Below are positions 1 to 9,860 of a stretch of DNA of 64,000 nt, one piece after another. The notes below the pieces were generated by a model. That model did no database searches. It was not told where the DNA came from and was given only the letters and a program-made list of their open reading frames with translations. The position numbers were made by a program, and so were the translations under genes. Positions within the stretch are counted from its first letter, which is position 1. Every line of letters starts with the position of its first letter. Source of the DNA: Kappaphycus alvarezii (Eukaryota > Rhodophyta > Florideophyceae > Gigartinales > Solieriaceae); assembly GCA_002205965.3 (NCBI GenBank), contig NADL03000748.1, positions 558,001 to 622,000 on the forward strand, given 5' to 3'.

Positions 1-2
1 AA

Positions 3-926
3 TCCACGGACGCCCTCATTCGTCAACTCTCCGACCTTTTACCTACCAATTCCCCCATCCCCGATGAAACTCTCACTTCAATGGTTCTCCATCTCGCAGA
101 TTCCCGCGGTATGTCCCGTCTCTCACTTGTAGAATCCTTTGGCTTGATTGGGTCTGCCGCCGTGCCAACGCTTCTTAACGCCTTATCGAATAATCCCAAC
201 CCGGTAATTCGTCGCTCTTGTGCGAAAGCGCTTGCGAAAATTGGCGACCCTATGGCCACCCAGCCGCTTCTTCATGCCTTAGTTCACGATGACGATACCG
301 TAGTGCGCTCGTCGTCTGCTGGCGCGTTGGCACGAATGGGGACACAAGCAGTTGCGCCGTTGCTGGAGTTGATTTCAGATCCTGGGGTAAATATGACGGC
401 GAAGGGGCATGCGGCATGGGCCATTTCATTTATGCAAGGGGATGCGGGCGATACCTTGTTTGAAAGCGTCAAACATTCGAATCAGGATGTCAGGATTGCG
501 GTTGTGTCTGCATTGGGTGCTGTGGCAATGGGTGATGCGTTGCCGATGATGGGGGGGAATTCGGACGATGATTGGGGGGAGGACGAGGGGGAGGGAGGGT
601 GGAAGGGGGATATGAGACAGCGTGCAGTGGAGGCTATGAGAACAGCAATGGGGGATGAGAGTGCGGAAGTGAGGGCAGAGGCGGTCACCGCATTGGCCAA
701 TGCGGGATGTGTTGAGGAGACGGAGAGGATTTTGGCCATGTTGACAGATGAGAATGTTGAGCTGCGAAGATGTGCGGCGTTGGCCTTGATGAAACTAGGA
801 CTCGTCAGCGTGGTGCCAAGACTCAGGGAGGTCCAACAGGACGAGAATGAAGATTCCGGCGTTCGGAGCGTGGCAAAGTTGGCGGCGGATTGCTTGCTAC
901 GGGACAACGAGGATGTTTGGGATTGA
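3..926 (+). CDS. HEAT-repeat (PBS-lyase/E-Z type) protein, 5' partial
   Basis: The frame is open from the first bases of the window, so the N-terminus lies outside; the ATG at 81 is internal. About 307 residues are visible. They form tandem ~31-residue helical repeats of the E-Z/HEAT class, with recurrent signatures such as 'VIRRSCAKALAKIGDP', 'VVRSSSAGALARMG', 'VRIAVVSALGAV', 'VRAEAVTALANAG' and 'ELRRCAALALMKLG'. An acidic Gly/Asp/Glu-rich loop interrupts the repeats around nucleotides 555-605. Such repeats occur in phycobilin lyases and in lyase-related scaffolds of cyanobacteria and plastid-bearing algae; no catalytic signature separates enzyme from scaffold, so a bilin-lyase role is only possible. 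A plastid location would fit, but the transit peptide, if any, is not in view. The family call is firm, the function open. Confidence 0.8.
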   Translation, partial: STDALIRQLSDLLPTNSPIPDETLTSMVLHLADSRGMSRLSLVESFGLIGSAAVPTLLNALSNNPNPVIRRSCAKALAKIGDPMATQPLLHALVHDDDTVVRSSSAGALARMGTQAVAPLLELISDPGVNMTAKGHAAWAISFMQGDAGDTLFESVKHSNQDVRIAVVSALGAVAMGDALPMMGGNSDDDWGEDEGEGGWKGDMRQRAVEAMRTAMGDESAEVRAEAVTALANAGCVEETERILAMLTDENVELRRCAALALMKLGLVSVVPRLREVQQDENEDSGVRSVAKLAADCLLRDNEDVWD

Positions 927-2519
927 CGCATTGGTGTGGTTTTCGGCCCGGGGCAAAAGTCTGCAACAACTAGGGCAATGCACGATAGCGTGTAAGGGTG
1001 GCTCTCGAGTAGACTTTGATCCCGAGATTTTCCGTTTGCACCATCGTCATGTGCGAGTAACGGTTAGTTTTTGCCAAATCAGGCTTGGATGAATAGTCAG
1101 GTCACCCCGTATGCTGAGACCGCGATTAACCGAGGACGAAGCACGGAGTGAAGGTCTGGCTTTTTGCATATTGTGGAATCTCATTTGTAAATCCATCTGC
1201 GGCTACCGCTCTGCGGTAAGTGTTACGAGATATGTGACTAACGTTACAACAGTTGCAAGGGCTCCCCATGTGATTGCCGTACCCTGCAGCCCCCCTGGCA
1301 GACCCACAGACCTTGAGCCCCTTTGGGAGACGCGATCGTGTAGAACTATGTAACGAAATAGTATGGAATTACTGCATCCATGCAACCAGTGCGAGCGTTA
1401 TCCCTACAGATGAAGTTGATGGTACAAAATTCAAGGCGTGTGCGATGACTTACTCATTTCGAAGCCCAGGTGCTCATTCAGCGACCGGCTTTTTATTCAG
1501 TCGGCGAAATGACTCAATAGAATGAACCGGGATGTGCCATACGGAGATGGAGACCGGGTCGCCAAGAATCTCGGGCACGCTCACGGTGAAAAGGCCTGAA
1601 AACAGTAAGCAATTCTTACAAAGTATTGTCTGCGAACTTACTGCAGTTATGACGTGGCTACAGAAGTTGCGACTAATCATGTTGCGCATGGTTGGGGACA
1701 TTGGGGCTGTACTCTTCACATGCCTGGTAACTACACTCTTAACTGTAGAGAGCACTATGAACCCGTAGAGACGCCAGCACAGTTATCTGTATACTTGTCC
1801 GCAAGATCGATTCGGAATACTTTAAAAGTGGTCACAAAACGTGAAGATCAGAGTTTAAGATAAAGTCATTACCGTGTATCACCTGAGCCCTGCATCGGCC
1901 GCGTTGCAAAACCATATACCGATGAGACGAGAGTGCTGGCCGCAAATTTCAAAGTACAATATGAACACTACATTCCTAGTTTGTTTCCTCAACGAGCAGC
2001 CAAACTTGCTAAAGTTTGGTCGTTTATCCATCCCAAAAGCATCTACCATTAAGCAAGTTTAGAATTTCCGTCCTTCCCCCCATACACCCCGAACAAGATT
2101 TATCAAGCCTGCATCCCCGCACCCACCACGTGACTCAAACCAGCACACATAAACACAAACCGTCAACCCACACCCACAAACTCGACTAGACTCCACAAAA
2201 AATAAACCACCAACATCCCCTCCTTTACGCATTCAAAATTTCAACTAAACTCTGCACGCCTATCCAACCCAAATACACCCCCCCACCGCACACACGGGTC
2301 TGCCCACGCATCAACAGCGTTCAAACACGACAACAGAAGTCGCCAAACCATCGAAACAGCACATCAAACGCTGTACCACCGCACAAAAAGCCAAACTACA
2401 ACTTGGCATACCTCGGTACGTATACTGGGGGCACTGACAACCGCGCACGCGCACTACTTGCAGTCGGACCTTGAAATGACAAACAGCGGTATTACAGTGT
2501 GGTACGAAGGCAGGGTGCA
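927..2519. other. Intergenic, no gene recognised
   Basis: About 1.6 kb downstream of the HEAT-repeat gene. All frames are broken into short pieces with no family resemblance. The last 450 bases (about 2060-2520) turn strongly C/A-rich on the plus strand. I see no RNA gene or mobile element here. Confidence 0.5.
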
Positions 2520-2890
2520 CGGTGCGGGGGAGCAGGTGGGTGGGTAATTAGTTTTGAGTGTTTGGAGAATTGCGTGTTGGTAGACGCGATGGAACAGGTG
2601 TAGCGGGGTGTTGTTGTGTGGGAGGGGGTTGTGTATCGGGGGGTAGAAGACGGAGTATGAACTTGGGGACTGGACGGGTGGTTTGTAGCAGGGGGGAGAA
2701 GGATGGGAAGGGGGTGGAGGATTGGAAGCCTGCGAGGGCGGCGTGTGGGCGGGACATGGTTGGTTGTTTGGTGGGATGGGCGGTGTTGATGGGGGGTGGT
2801 GGGTTGGGCGGGCGGTGTTGATGAGGGGTGGTGAGTAGGGCGGGCGGTGATGGGCGGGACTGGTGGGGGTTATGTGCGGGATGAGATTGC
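2520..2890. repeat. G-rich low-complexity / minisatellite tract
   Basis: The plus strand is strongly G-rich, with imperfect repeats of blocks like 'gggcgggcggtg' and 'ttgatggggggtgg', especially at 2765-2865. On the minus strand this gives a long proline-rich frame without an ATG, which I regard as a by-product of composition. Many runs of three or more G give G-quadruplex potential. The tract lies directly upstream of LINE debris. Confidence 0.6.
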
Positions 2891-3029
2891 CGGGTGGCGG
2901 ATGCGGCCGTCGGTGTCCCGTGGCTTGTGAGTCATGAGTGGATGGATGACAGCATGGCTTGTGTTGGAATGGAATGGCGTTGCCAGGCAAATATCTCCCA
3001 GATTTGGTCTCTGAATGGTGGCCATTCAG

Positions 3030-3075
3030 TCCTTGCTGTACAGAATTGTACTGTACTGTACAGCACCTAACGTAT
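3030..3075. repeat. TACTGTACAGTA-type palindromic motif cluster
   Basis: Overlapping copies of GTACTGTA / TGTACAG occur around 3040-3068. The same self-complementary motif recurs in other intergenic segments of the GC-rich islands (for example 7318-7350, 8165-8190, 8990-9005, 9165-9300, 12460-12480, 12640-12690, 40090-40500 and 41270-41290). Its role is unknown. Confidence 0.5.
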
Positions 3076-3114
3076 CGATCCAGAGAAGTACAGTCTGCCG
3101 CCAAACCGACTTAG

Positions 3115-4228
3115 GCTGGACCCAACCCACACTCTCCTTCCGCCTGGGTGGCATCGGCCTTAGCCAGACCCAAGGCGTTCACATCATCGCCTACACGGCG
3201 TCCCTCCTCGGCAACTCCGCACTCGGGCAATAGGTTCTCGGCCCCACCCCTCTCCGCCCCGCCCGCCTCCTCGCTCCATCCTATGACCCCCTTGCAATCG
3301 CCCTCGATCTCCCCCTCAACCTCCAACTTGAGAACCTGATCTCTCGAACGTCCCGACTCGACTCCCCCACCCCCGGCACCTCCAAGACGAAATCACAGCA
3401 TACCTCCGCACCGACACCCTACATCGGCGACAACATCTGCACCCGCATCCTCCACCATCACCGCGCCCGCTTGGCGGTCACTGCCTCAACCGCCGCATCC
3501 GCTCCATTCTACACCCTACCGCTATCCAGCAACGACCTCTACATCGAAGCCGAGGTCTGGCGCAATATGGTTGACGTTCGCCTCGATAACCCATATTCGA
3601 CGGCTCTTGTCTCTGCACGATGTGCTCCACAACATCCGCCCAGCACCTCCCCGTACTAGACGCACCCGGTCACCACGCCTCCGTCTGTAAGCGCGCAGTA
3701 GGTGCGGTGAGGCGGCACAACCGTTTACGAGACACTCTCTACCGCCACCTCACCAACCCTGCCATTGCCCTGTCTGTCTCACGAGAACGGGCCCTGGCGG
3801 CCGCCCCCCACAAAAGCCCGCCCGAACAACGGAAGCTTGACCTCGTCATCGACGACCCCCTCTTCGCTCCCTCCCCGCAAGGAATCGACGTCACCATCGT
3901 CAGCCCGCACTCTCGCCCCTACCGAGACCTCGCCGATGGCGGAACATCCGCGCTCGAACGAACCACCCTGAAGAAGCACAACTACTACGGCCCTCCTCGC
4001 CGGTCCGAGGGCATCGAACTGCGCCCCTTGGCAATCGACGTTTATGGCCAGATCAACATCTCCGGCCTCCAGCTCCTCCAGGACATTGCCAACTGCACCG
4101 CCGCTAGGCGGGGAAAGCCTGCCTTCACGGAGTTTCGCGCGCTTCGTACAATGGTGTCAGCATTCGTGCAACGGTATGCTGCCGTCATGATCAACCAGCG
4201 CAAATTCTGCGCGGTTGAACCCCAATAG
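3115..4228 (+). mobile_element. Non-LTR retrotransposon, 3' remnant (copy A): post-RT and C-terminal endonuclease-like region
   Basis: This is the tail end of a LINE-type polyprotein in several frames. At 3115-3230 a segment with 'SFRLGGIGLSQ' matches the region that follows reverse transcriptase, and it resembles 'PLRLGGHGFTSL' in the neighbouring copy at about 6075. At 3620-4228 an open frame of 202 codons carries 'AVRRHNRLRDTLYRHL', then 'KLDLVIDDP', 'QGIDVTIVSP' and 'TTLKKHNYYGP'. That order (R-H-N, then D, D and K-x-x-x-Y) is what restriction-like PD-(D/E)XK endonuclease domains at LINE C-termini look like; the catalytic assignment is inference. No reverse transcriptase precedes it, so the 5' part is lost. 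The C-terminal domain differs in sequence from copy B, so these are two families. Confidence 0.7.
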
Positions 4229-4349
4229 GTACAGCCGGGGCCGTACGGTCCCCCCGTAATGCATTTTAGTAATAAAAGGTCACTATTTCCCCTCTCCAGT
4301 ACAATACAGTGTAGTGGCGTTATTTCCTGAAGTCCCGGTCGACGTACCG

Positions 4350-4510
4350 TATGGTCGCCTTGGGAGTCCATGTAGCCTAGACAGTGGGTGCAAATTAGAC
4401 GAATTTTTGAGTCCACCACAGGGAGGTCGAGTTGCCGGGGAAGCATGATGAACCAGACCTCGGGGAGACATGAGTGGCCTTGGACGGATGGGCGATGGGC
4501 TCCGCGTAGG
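4350..4510 (-). mobile_element. Inverted LINE fragment with CCHH-like zinc motif
   Basis: On the minus strand this segment encodes 'LPEVWFIMLPRQLDLPVVD', then 'CTHCLGYMDSQGDH', the zinc-binding C-x2-C...H stretch that precedes the endonuclease-like domain in LINE polyproteins. It is a close inverted copy of 6496-6656 on the plus strand (the C-terminal part of copy B). The two lie about 2 kb apart and bracket the copy B reverse transcriptase. It is probably a second, truncated insertion in opposite orientation, or a local inversion. Confidence 0.7.
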
Positions 4511-4579
4511 AGCATGATGAGACAACACGCAGCCTTTATCAAGCTGCACCTCTTCCCTGTCGCCGTCCTACGCCCATCA

Positions 4580-7110
4580 CTTCATGCAGAGCCCGGCTGG
4601 CGGTCTCACAAGGGTCAAGTGCGCGGTCTCCGAGAGCGCATCCGGAGAGCCTCTGGACACTTACCGCACAACGCGAGCTCTCCACCTGGAAAAAGAAGCA
4701 CAGTACTCGCGTCCCATGCGCACCCTGCCCCATGCTCCAGTGGCCAGCGGACGCTGGGAGTTCCGATGTCATCAACAAGCTGCATGACCTCCATCCAAAT
4801 CCTCCGGCACCTGTGCAACCAATCCCTCCTCCCGACCTCCCGCCCACCCCACAAATCACGGAAGCCGAGGTCCTACGGGCCGCAAAATCTCTCAATCCAA
4901 CCGCTTGTCCAGTCCGGATTCTCATGTCCCCTCGGCTTGTGCGCCTCATCGCTACGGCCTGCATCTCCCCGCAGGCTGGCGTCACCGGCCTCTCCGCTCT
5001 CACAAACCTTGTCAGGCGCCTAGCCAGGGGTCACCTACCCATGCAAACCCATCCCTCCTCACCGCTACCACCCTCATCCCGATCCAGCCTTGGCCGCACA
5101 AGATCCGCCCCATCGCAATTGGACAAACACTCCAGCGACTGGCAACTAAGGTCCTACTAGGTCCGGCCCTCGCTGACACCCGCACTCATTTCGCCCCCTG
5201 TCAACTCGCCAACGGTGTTTCCGTCGGCATAGACTCCATACTTCTTGACACCAGAATGCACATGAGCAGAAATAGTCGCGATCAAGGCTACGTCATGGTC
5301 TCGGTTGATGCCCAGAATGCTTTCAACACCTTCTCTCCCTAGCAGCTCCTTCGCATCCTCCCATCCAAAGCTCCGTCCCTGACGCGCTTCATCAACATCA
5401 CATACGGCCTTAGTCCTCCGCCCCAGTTCGTGCACAGCCGGGCCCCCGACGCCGCTCCTATCATGCTCTACAACAAGGACGGATTCCTGCAGGGAGATCC
5501 TTCTAGCACGTTCTCTTCACTCTGTGTTACAGCTTCTTGTACAGAAAATATCCTAGGAACGTGCCCTCTACTTGAACCGCTGGTACGCCGATGGTGGACT
5601 CCTTCTTGGCCCCGTTGATGAGATCTGCAAGGCCCTACGCATCCTGTTTCACGCCGGACCGGATTTCCAGTTCCACATCAACGCCTCCAAGATCCTGGCA
5701 TCTTGGCCGTCTCTTTCCTCGGACAGCCTGCGCCAGCTACGACGTGTGCTCCCGCTCTCTATCCCTGGTGAGAACGGTGTCACTCTCCTGGGCGCCCCCT
5801 CGGCTCCGATGAATACATGCGCTCCTTTCTCAAGTCTCGAATGGACCTTTGCGACAACATGCTCTCAACCCTGCTCAATCTCCCCTACCTTCGAACCGCT
5901 TTCCATTTGCAACGACTCTGCGCCTCGGCCTGCAACGTGCAGCATGCTTTCCATCTCACCCTGCCAGCGATCGCATATCCGCTTGCGAGGGACTTTGACA
6001 AGGCCCAATTGGTGGCGTACTCCCTGCTCAATTTCGCGCCTCTCACCACTCAGAGAATCCGTCAAGTCCGCCTCCCCCTCCGCCTCGGCGGCCATGGTTT
6101 CACGTCCCTCGCCCTCAACTTGCATGCTTCATATGCGGCCAGCCTCATCGAGTCCGCACCCTTGCGCCACCCCGAACGCCCCGTCGGGTTCTATATGCGA
6201 TGCGCACGCCCTGCAATGCGCACAGTGGCCGCTGCTTTTGAATCCCCCTTCCAGCCGCTCCGTCTTCAACAAGAACTTCGAAACCCCCAGTCTTACTCTC
6301 ATGCACACTTGGAGCCCTAAGCCCTAGCAATACGACCTGATAGACCACACCACTTCCTATTTCAGGCCATTGACAATTCGGCGGCTTCCAAGCTCTTGGG
6401 AGAGGACATATAGACAGCACAACACCGACCTGCCCGACACCCCGACAGCTCTCCTCGAGTTTGAGCGAGGCATAATTCCCTCCTCAATCCACACGCCTAC
6501 GCGTGGCTCATGGCCCATCCGTCCAAGGCCACTCATGTCTCCCCGAGGTCTGGTCCATCATGCTTCCCCGGCACCTCGACCTCCCTGTGTTCGACTCAAC
6601 AATTCGTCTAGTTTGCACCCACTGTCTCGCCTACATGGACGCCCAGGGCGACCTTACTTCGACAAGCACCTCGGGATACAATGCCACTACCGGACACAAC
6701 TTCCTCCGGAACTTCCTCACGATCGAAATGTTCTGACCTGCCGGTCTTGCTCACAGACAGGAAGTTGCAGATCTCGTGCCGGGTACAGACCTTCGGCCCG
6801 CGGACATCGTCGTTCAGTATGCACAAGAGCCCACTGACACTCTTGATGCGCCGTCGCAAGTCGCCTAACATAGCCCCATGGCCAGATCCTACCTCAAATA
6901 AGCTGCATTGGCATCCTGCGAGACAGCTGAGTCGGCCTGTGTGGAAAACCTGAAGAGCTGCGATCGCTCAGTGAGAGCTGCGTGTAACCCCACCTCGGAC
7001 GCACCCTTTCCCAAGCTCGGTTTTCGTTTTGTTCCGCTCGCTTTCAACTCCTTCGCCGCGCCCTGTAAGTCAATCCTCCCCTCCGGGGGTTATCTAGGCC
7101 CATGCGAAAT
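4580..7110 (+). mobile_element. Degenerate non-LTR retrotransposon (copy B) with reverse transcriptase, zinc motif and C-terminal endonuclease-like region
   Basis: The LINE polyprotein is scattered over several frames. The order is pre-RT 'INKLHDLHPNPPAP' (about 4770); RT core 'IRPIAIGQTLQRLATK' (about 5105), motif A 'VSVDAQNAFNTF' (about 5300), motif B 'GFLQGDPSS' (about 5475), and a motif C read as 'WYADGG' (about 5583) where an intact enzyme has YADD; then post-RT 'PLRLGGHGFTSL' (about 6075), zinc motif 'CTHCLAYMDAQGD' (about 6610) and, in the same frame beyond a stop, 'HRQEVADLVPGTDLRPADIV' and 'LGFRFVPLAFNSF' (6740-7055). Stops (for example at 5341 and 6734) and frame changes make it non-functional. 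The reverse-transcriptase identification is secure from motifs A-C. Confidence 0.85.
6496..6656 (+). repeat. Plus-strand arm of inverted LINE duplication
   Basis: The arm begins at 'ctacgcgtgg' and ends near 'ggcgacctta'. It pairs with 4510 down to 4350 with only scattered mismatches. It belongs to the C-terminal zinc region of LINE copy B. Confidence 0.7.
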
Positions 7111-7153
7111 TGGTATCCCGATTACTGTTCTGTACACCCGCGGCCGCCCTTGA

Positions 7154-7464
7154 CCACCTCCGGAATCGAATCTCGTCCGCCAGATGCTCTACTACTGCAA
7201 CATCGATTCTAGCGCGTTCTCCCACGTTGGGCAGCGACAAGCTTCAAATATCTTAGCTTACACTGTCAGCCAGGGCTAGTATGCCCTTTGCAAACCGTGA
7301 ACCATGAAGTACATTACACAGTACAATAGTGTACAATACAGTACAGTAACATAATTTCTGGAGCTTTGCACGGGAGACGAGACCGCTGTGTTGCGGGCTA
7401 CAGCAATCTCATCTACTGTATTTACAGTTGGTTTCTGTAATGAGCACTAAATAAAACAACAGTA
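7154..7464. other. Intergenic with GTACAGTA repeats
   Basis: This lies between LINE debris and the Ser/Asp-rich locus. It contains several overlapping 'gtacaatacagtacagta'-like motifs at 7318-7350. No gene seen. Confidence 0.4.
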
Positions 7465-7489
7465 TCAAAATAAGCTCCAATCCGACGAA

Positions 7490-7690
7490 GTGCCACTCGA
7501 GTCTGAATCGCTGCTGGTACCGCCCTCTCGAGTCCGTCGACGCCCCCCTCCACCTGCACGGCCTCTTCCCCTTGCGCCTCCAACGCCACCGCCACCCCTA
7601 CCCCCTCCCCCTACCCGCACCCCTACCGCCACCCCCCCTCCCTCTCCCTCTCCCCCTCCCTCTCCCCCGTCTCCCCAAAGCCACGCCAAG
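7490..7690. repeat. C-rich (plus) / G-rich (minus) low-complexity tract
   Basis: A 200-bp run of CCCCTCCC-type sequence gives a Pro-rich frame on plus and Gly/Arg-rich frames on minus. The minus-strand frames may belong to the 3' part of the neighbouring Ser/Asp-rich gene, but such composition keeps any frame open and is weak evidence for coding. Confidence 0.5.
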
Positions 7691-7725
7691 CACTGCATCA
7701 GGGTCCCCAAACCTCGCCGGATTCT

Positions 7726-7992
7726 TCAAAAACTGCATTGCCAATCGATGCACCGCACCCCCAACAGCCCCCCTCTCATCCCACCTCTCCTTCTCTGACG
7801 GTGCGCATACGCGCCTGCGGCATGTGCGTAGCGTTGATATTTTCGGCGTCGCGCCGCTGTACGCGGCTTGTTTGTAGCATGGGAATATTTCGCGGCCTTG
7901 GTGAGGAGAAAGTTTAAGTCGCGGTCGGTTGTTGAGGCTGCGGTTTGTAGTGTGGTTTGCGAGGGTTCGTCCGAGTCGGAGGAGGAGGACAT
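7726..7992 (-). CDS. Small basic hypothetical protein with Ser/Asp-rich start; possibly frameshifted
   Basis: From the ATG at 7992 an 88-residue frame begins 'MSSSSDSDEPSQ' and continues with a basic stretch 'KPRTAARRRKYQRYAHAAG', ending at 7726. A six-G run (minus strand, about 7770-7776) lies near the end. Moving frame there would give a different C-terminus ('FLKNPARFGDPDAV' followed by Arg/Gly repeats) ending at 7598. In the original frame, past the stop, a tail 'SSDSDSSGTSSDWSLF' ends at 7465. Ser/Asp clusters at both ends of one frame hint at a single longer gene spoiled by an indel or containing a short intron. No family recognised, and this may not be a gene. Confidence 0.3.
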   Translation of the reverse strand: MSSSSDSDEPSQTTLQTAASTTDRDLNFLLTKAAKYSHATNKPRTAARRRKYQRYAHAAGAYAHRQRRRGGMRGGLLGVRCIDWQCSF

Positions 7993-8122
7993 TTTTGGGG
8001 ATGGGAGTGAGGGTGGTTGAAGGTCGAGGGGATGGGTGGAATGTTGGTGGAGCTTGACTTTTTGTATGTTTTGTTGGTTTGGTTGTGTCTGTCTGGCGTT
8101 GAAGCAACGGATCAAGTTTCAA

Positions 8123-9494
8123 ATCTGGTGTTTCGAGATCTCGGCATACCCTATATTTTATGATACTGTACTGTACTGTACTGTACAGTAAAAGTGGATG
8201 TTTGCATTTGCTTACATGAGCAAATCGACTTTTGATATCAGCATCTGTGCGCTACCCTCTACTCGATGAAGTACAGTACGTGGATAAGAACAAACAGTAG
8301 GCAATGTCAACAACTGTTCTCGAATACTGTAATTCCACGTTTTTTCTTGGCAAGTGCAGTACCTAAATTGACCTTACAGCTAGGAACCAACTACATACGG
8401 TATGTCATGTCACAGACGTGCGCCGGTTGGTAGATGGAGAGGTCGTGGAGCCAGTTCACGGCCTTGTTACAGTCAGCGACCTCGGATGCACTCCCGACTA
8501 GTTGTGTGGGCTCGTTTCGTGTGGCGGACTTTCATGGGGAGACGGTGGTCATACCGTACCACATCCAGACGCGGCCACTGTTCAGCAGTCAATGATTGAG
8601 GACTTGGTCGGGGGCTGCGGGAAGATATTTGCAAGACGTGGCTCAGCAACGGGAATCAGTTCGGGACTCAAAGTAGGAAGTGCCATTTCTGTGTGCTGTT
8701 CCATGTTTGGACGCGCTTGGCATTTTCCGTTGAGGACACGGGCAAAGTTGTCAACTTTTTACGGGCTGTGCATTTGGTAGCCTAGCTAGATCTCACAGCG
8801 CTGTATGTAAAACATGCAAGAAGCAGCGGCCTACGTACGGAAACCATACTTGAAAGATTCGTTGTCGCATGTTCGTTCTGTCCCGCACCTCGTTGCGAGT
8901 GGCCGACTGGAACATCCGGTTAGCCGAATAGTCAGAGCTGTCAGTGCACCGAGCTGTACGTACAGCACAGACACAGTTTGAACTACAAGTACTGTACAGT
9001 ATAAAAGTATTCTGGTGCACTACTGTAGGATATTCCGGGCCGCAACAGACCATATCTTTCAAATATTAAATAATCCCACAATTTCCCCCTGTACCAAAAG
9101 CAGCTACCGATTTGGGGAGCACACAGTACCATCACCAAACAAGTGTCTGGAAGGATACAGTGCTGTACAGTATTTGCAGTGGTTTACAATATCCAATGCT
9201 TACAGCAGTAACAAACTTTTTTCCTTCCTTCATCCGCGGACACCTCCGTCGCCTGGATGACTCGGCGCCTCGCCTCGCACAGTACTGTACAGTACTTACA
9301 TTATACCGTAGTGCCGCATGCTTCAAGTCGTCTCAAAGAGCACAAAAAACTGTAAGCCAAGCGATCAAAAGCCAATTCTATCACCATATGTACGTTGTTC
9401 GCCCTGTTAACACACCCACGCCATCATATTACAACACCCAACAAATCCACCGCCCTTCCATCCACCCCCATCCATTCCCCAAACCCATCCCATA
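8123..9494. other. Intergenic rich in TACTGTACAGTA motifs
   Basis: No coding frame with family resemblance. The perfect core 'tactgtactgtacagta' occurs near 8165-8190, with further copies at 8990-9003, 9165-9172 and 9283-9298. At 8999-9006 a copy overlaps 'TATAAAAG', which could be a TATA box, but the nearest plus-strand ATG of a credible gene is about 490 bp away. Confidence 0.4.
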
Positions 9495-9860
9495 ATGTCT
9501 CTTCTCGAAGCAACCCTCCACCTCGAACAACTCCTCTACGCCATCGAATGCAAACAAAATCTCGCCGAAACCCTCGAAGCTCGTCACGCCGTCTACCAAC
9601 GCGCCACCCAACATACTGCAAACCTAAAAGGCTCATGTCTGGTACACATGGGTCATCCCTGCACACTGACCAAGCTGCGTGCCAAAACCGCAGCGCAACT
9701 AGTGGAAACTGAACTACGCACCGTGTGGGAAGAGGTGCAACATGTGAGATTGGAGTTGCATCGTTTGGAAATGAAGGCCGAGGAGGTTCGCCAACAGGTC
9801 AAGGAGAGAAGGAGAATGGAGGAAGAGGCTGAGGAAAGGGAAGCGGAGAAGGGGGGGTAG
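9495..9860 (+). CDS. Small coiled-coil hypothetical protein
   Basis: A 121-residue frame from ATG to TAG. It starts 'MSLLEATLHLEQLLYAIECKQ'-like with a helical N-terminal half. A central 'CLVHMGHPCTLTKLRAK' segment holds two Cys and a His. From about residue 65 there is a long charged helix ('VWEEVQHVRLELHRLEMKAEEV') ending in a Glu/Arg-rich tail. The heptad-like spacing of Leu/Val indicates a coiled coil, so a dimeric or scaffold role is plausible. I do not recognise the family. Sense-strand composition, ATG start and a uniform coding look favour a real gene. No membrane segment or signal peptide is seen. Confidence 0.55.
   Translation: MSLLEATLHLEQLLYAIECKQNLAETLEARHAVYQRATQHTANLKGSCLVHMGHPCTLTKLRAKTAAQLVETELRTVWEEVQHVRLELHRLEMKAEEVRQQVKERRRMEEEAEEREAEKGG

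Noticed and set aside
2454..3104. Long proline-rich minus-strand open frame
   Set aside because: No ATG, composition follows directly from a G-rich low-complexity plus strand, and no family resemblance.
7490..7798. Plus-strand Pro-rich frame
   Set aside because: Product of a CCCCTCCC tract; no start context and opposite to a slightly better minus-strand candidate.
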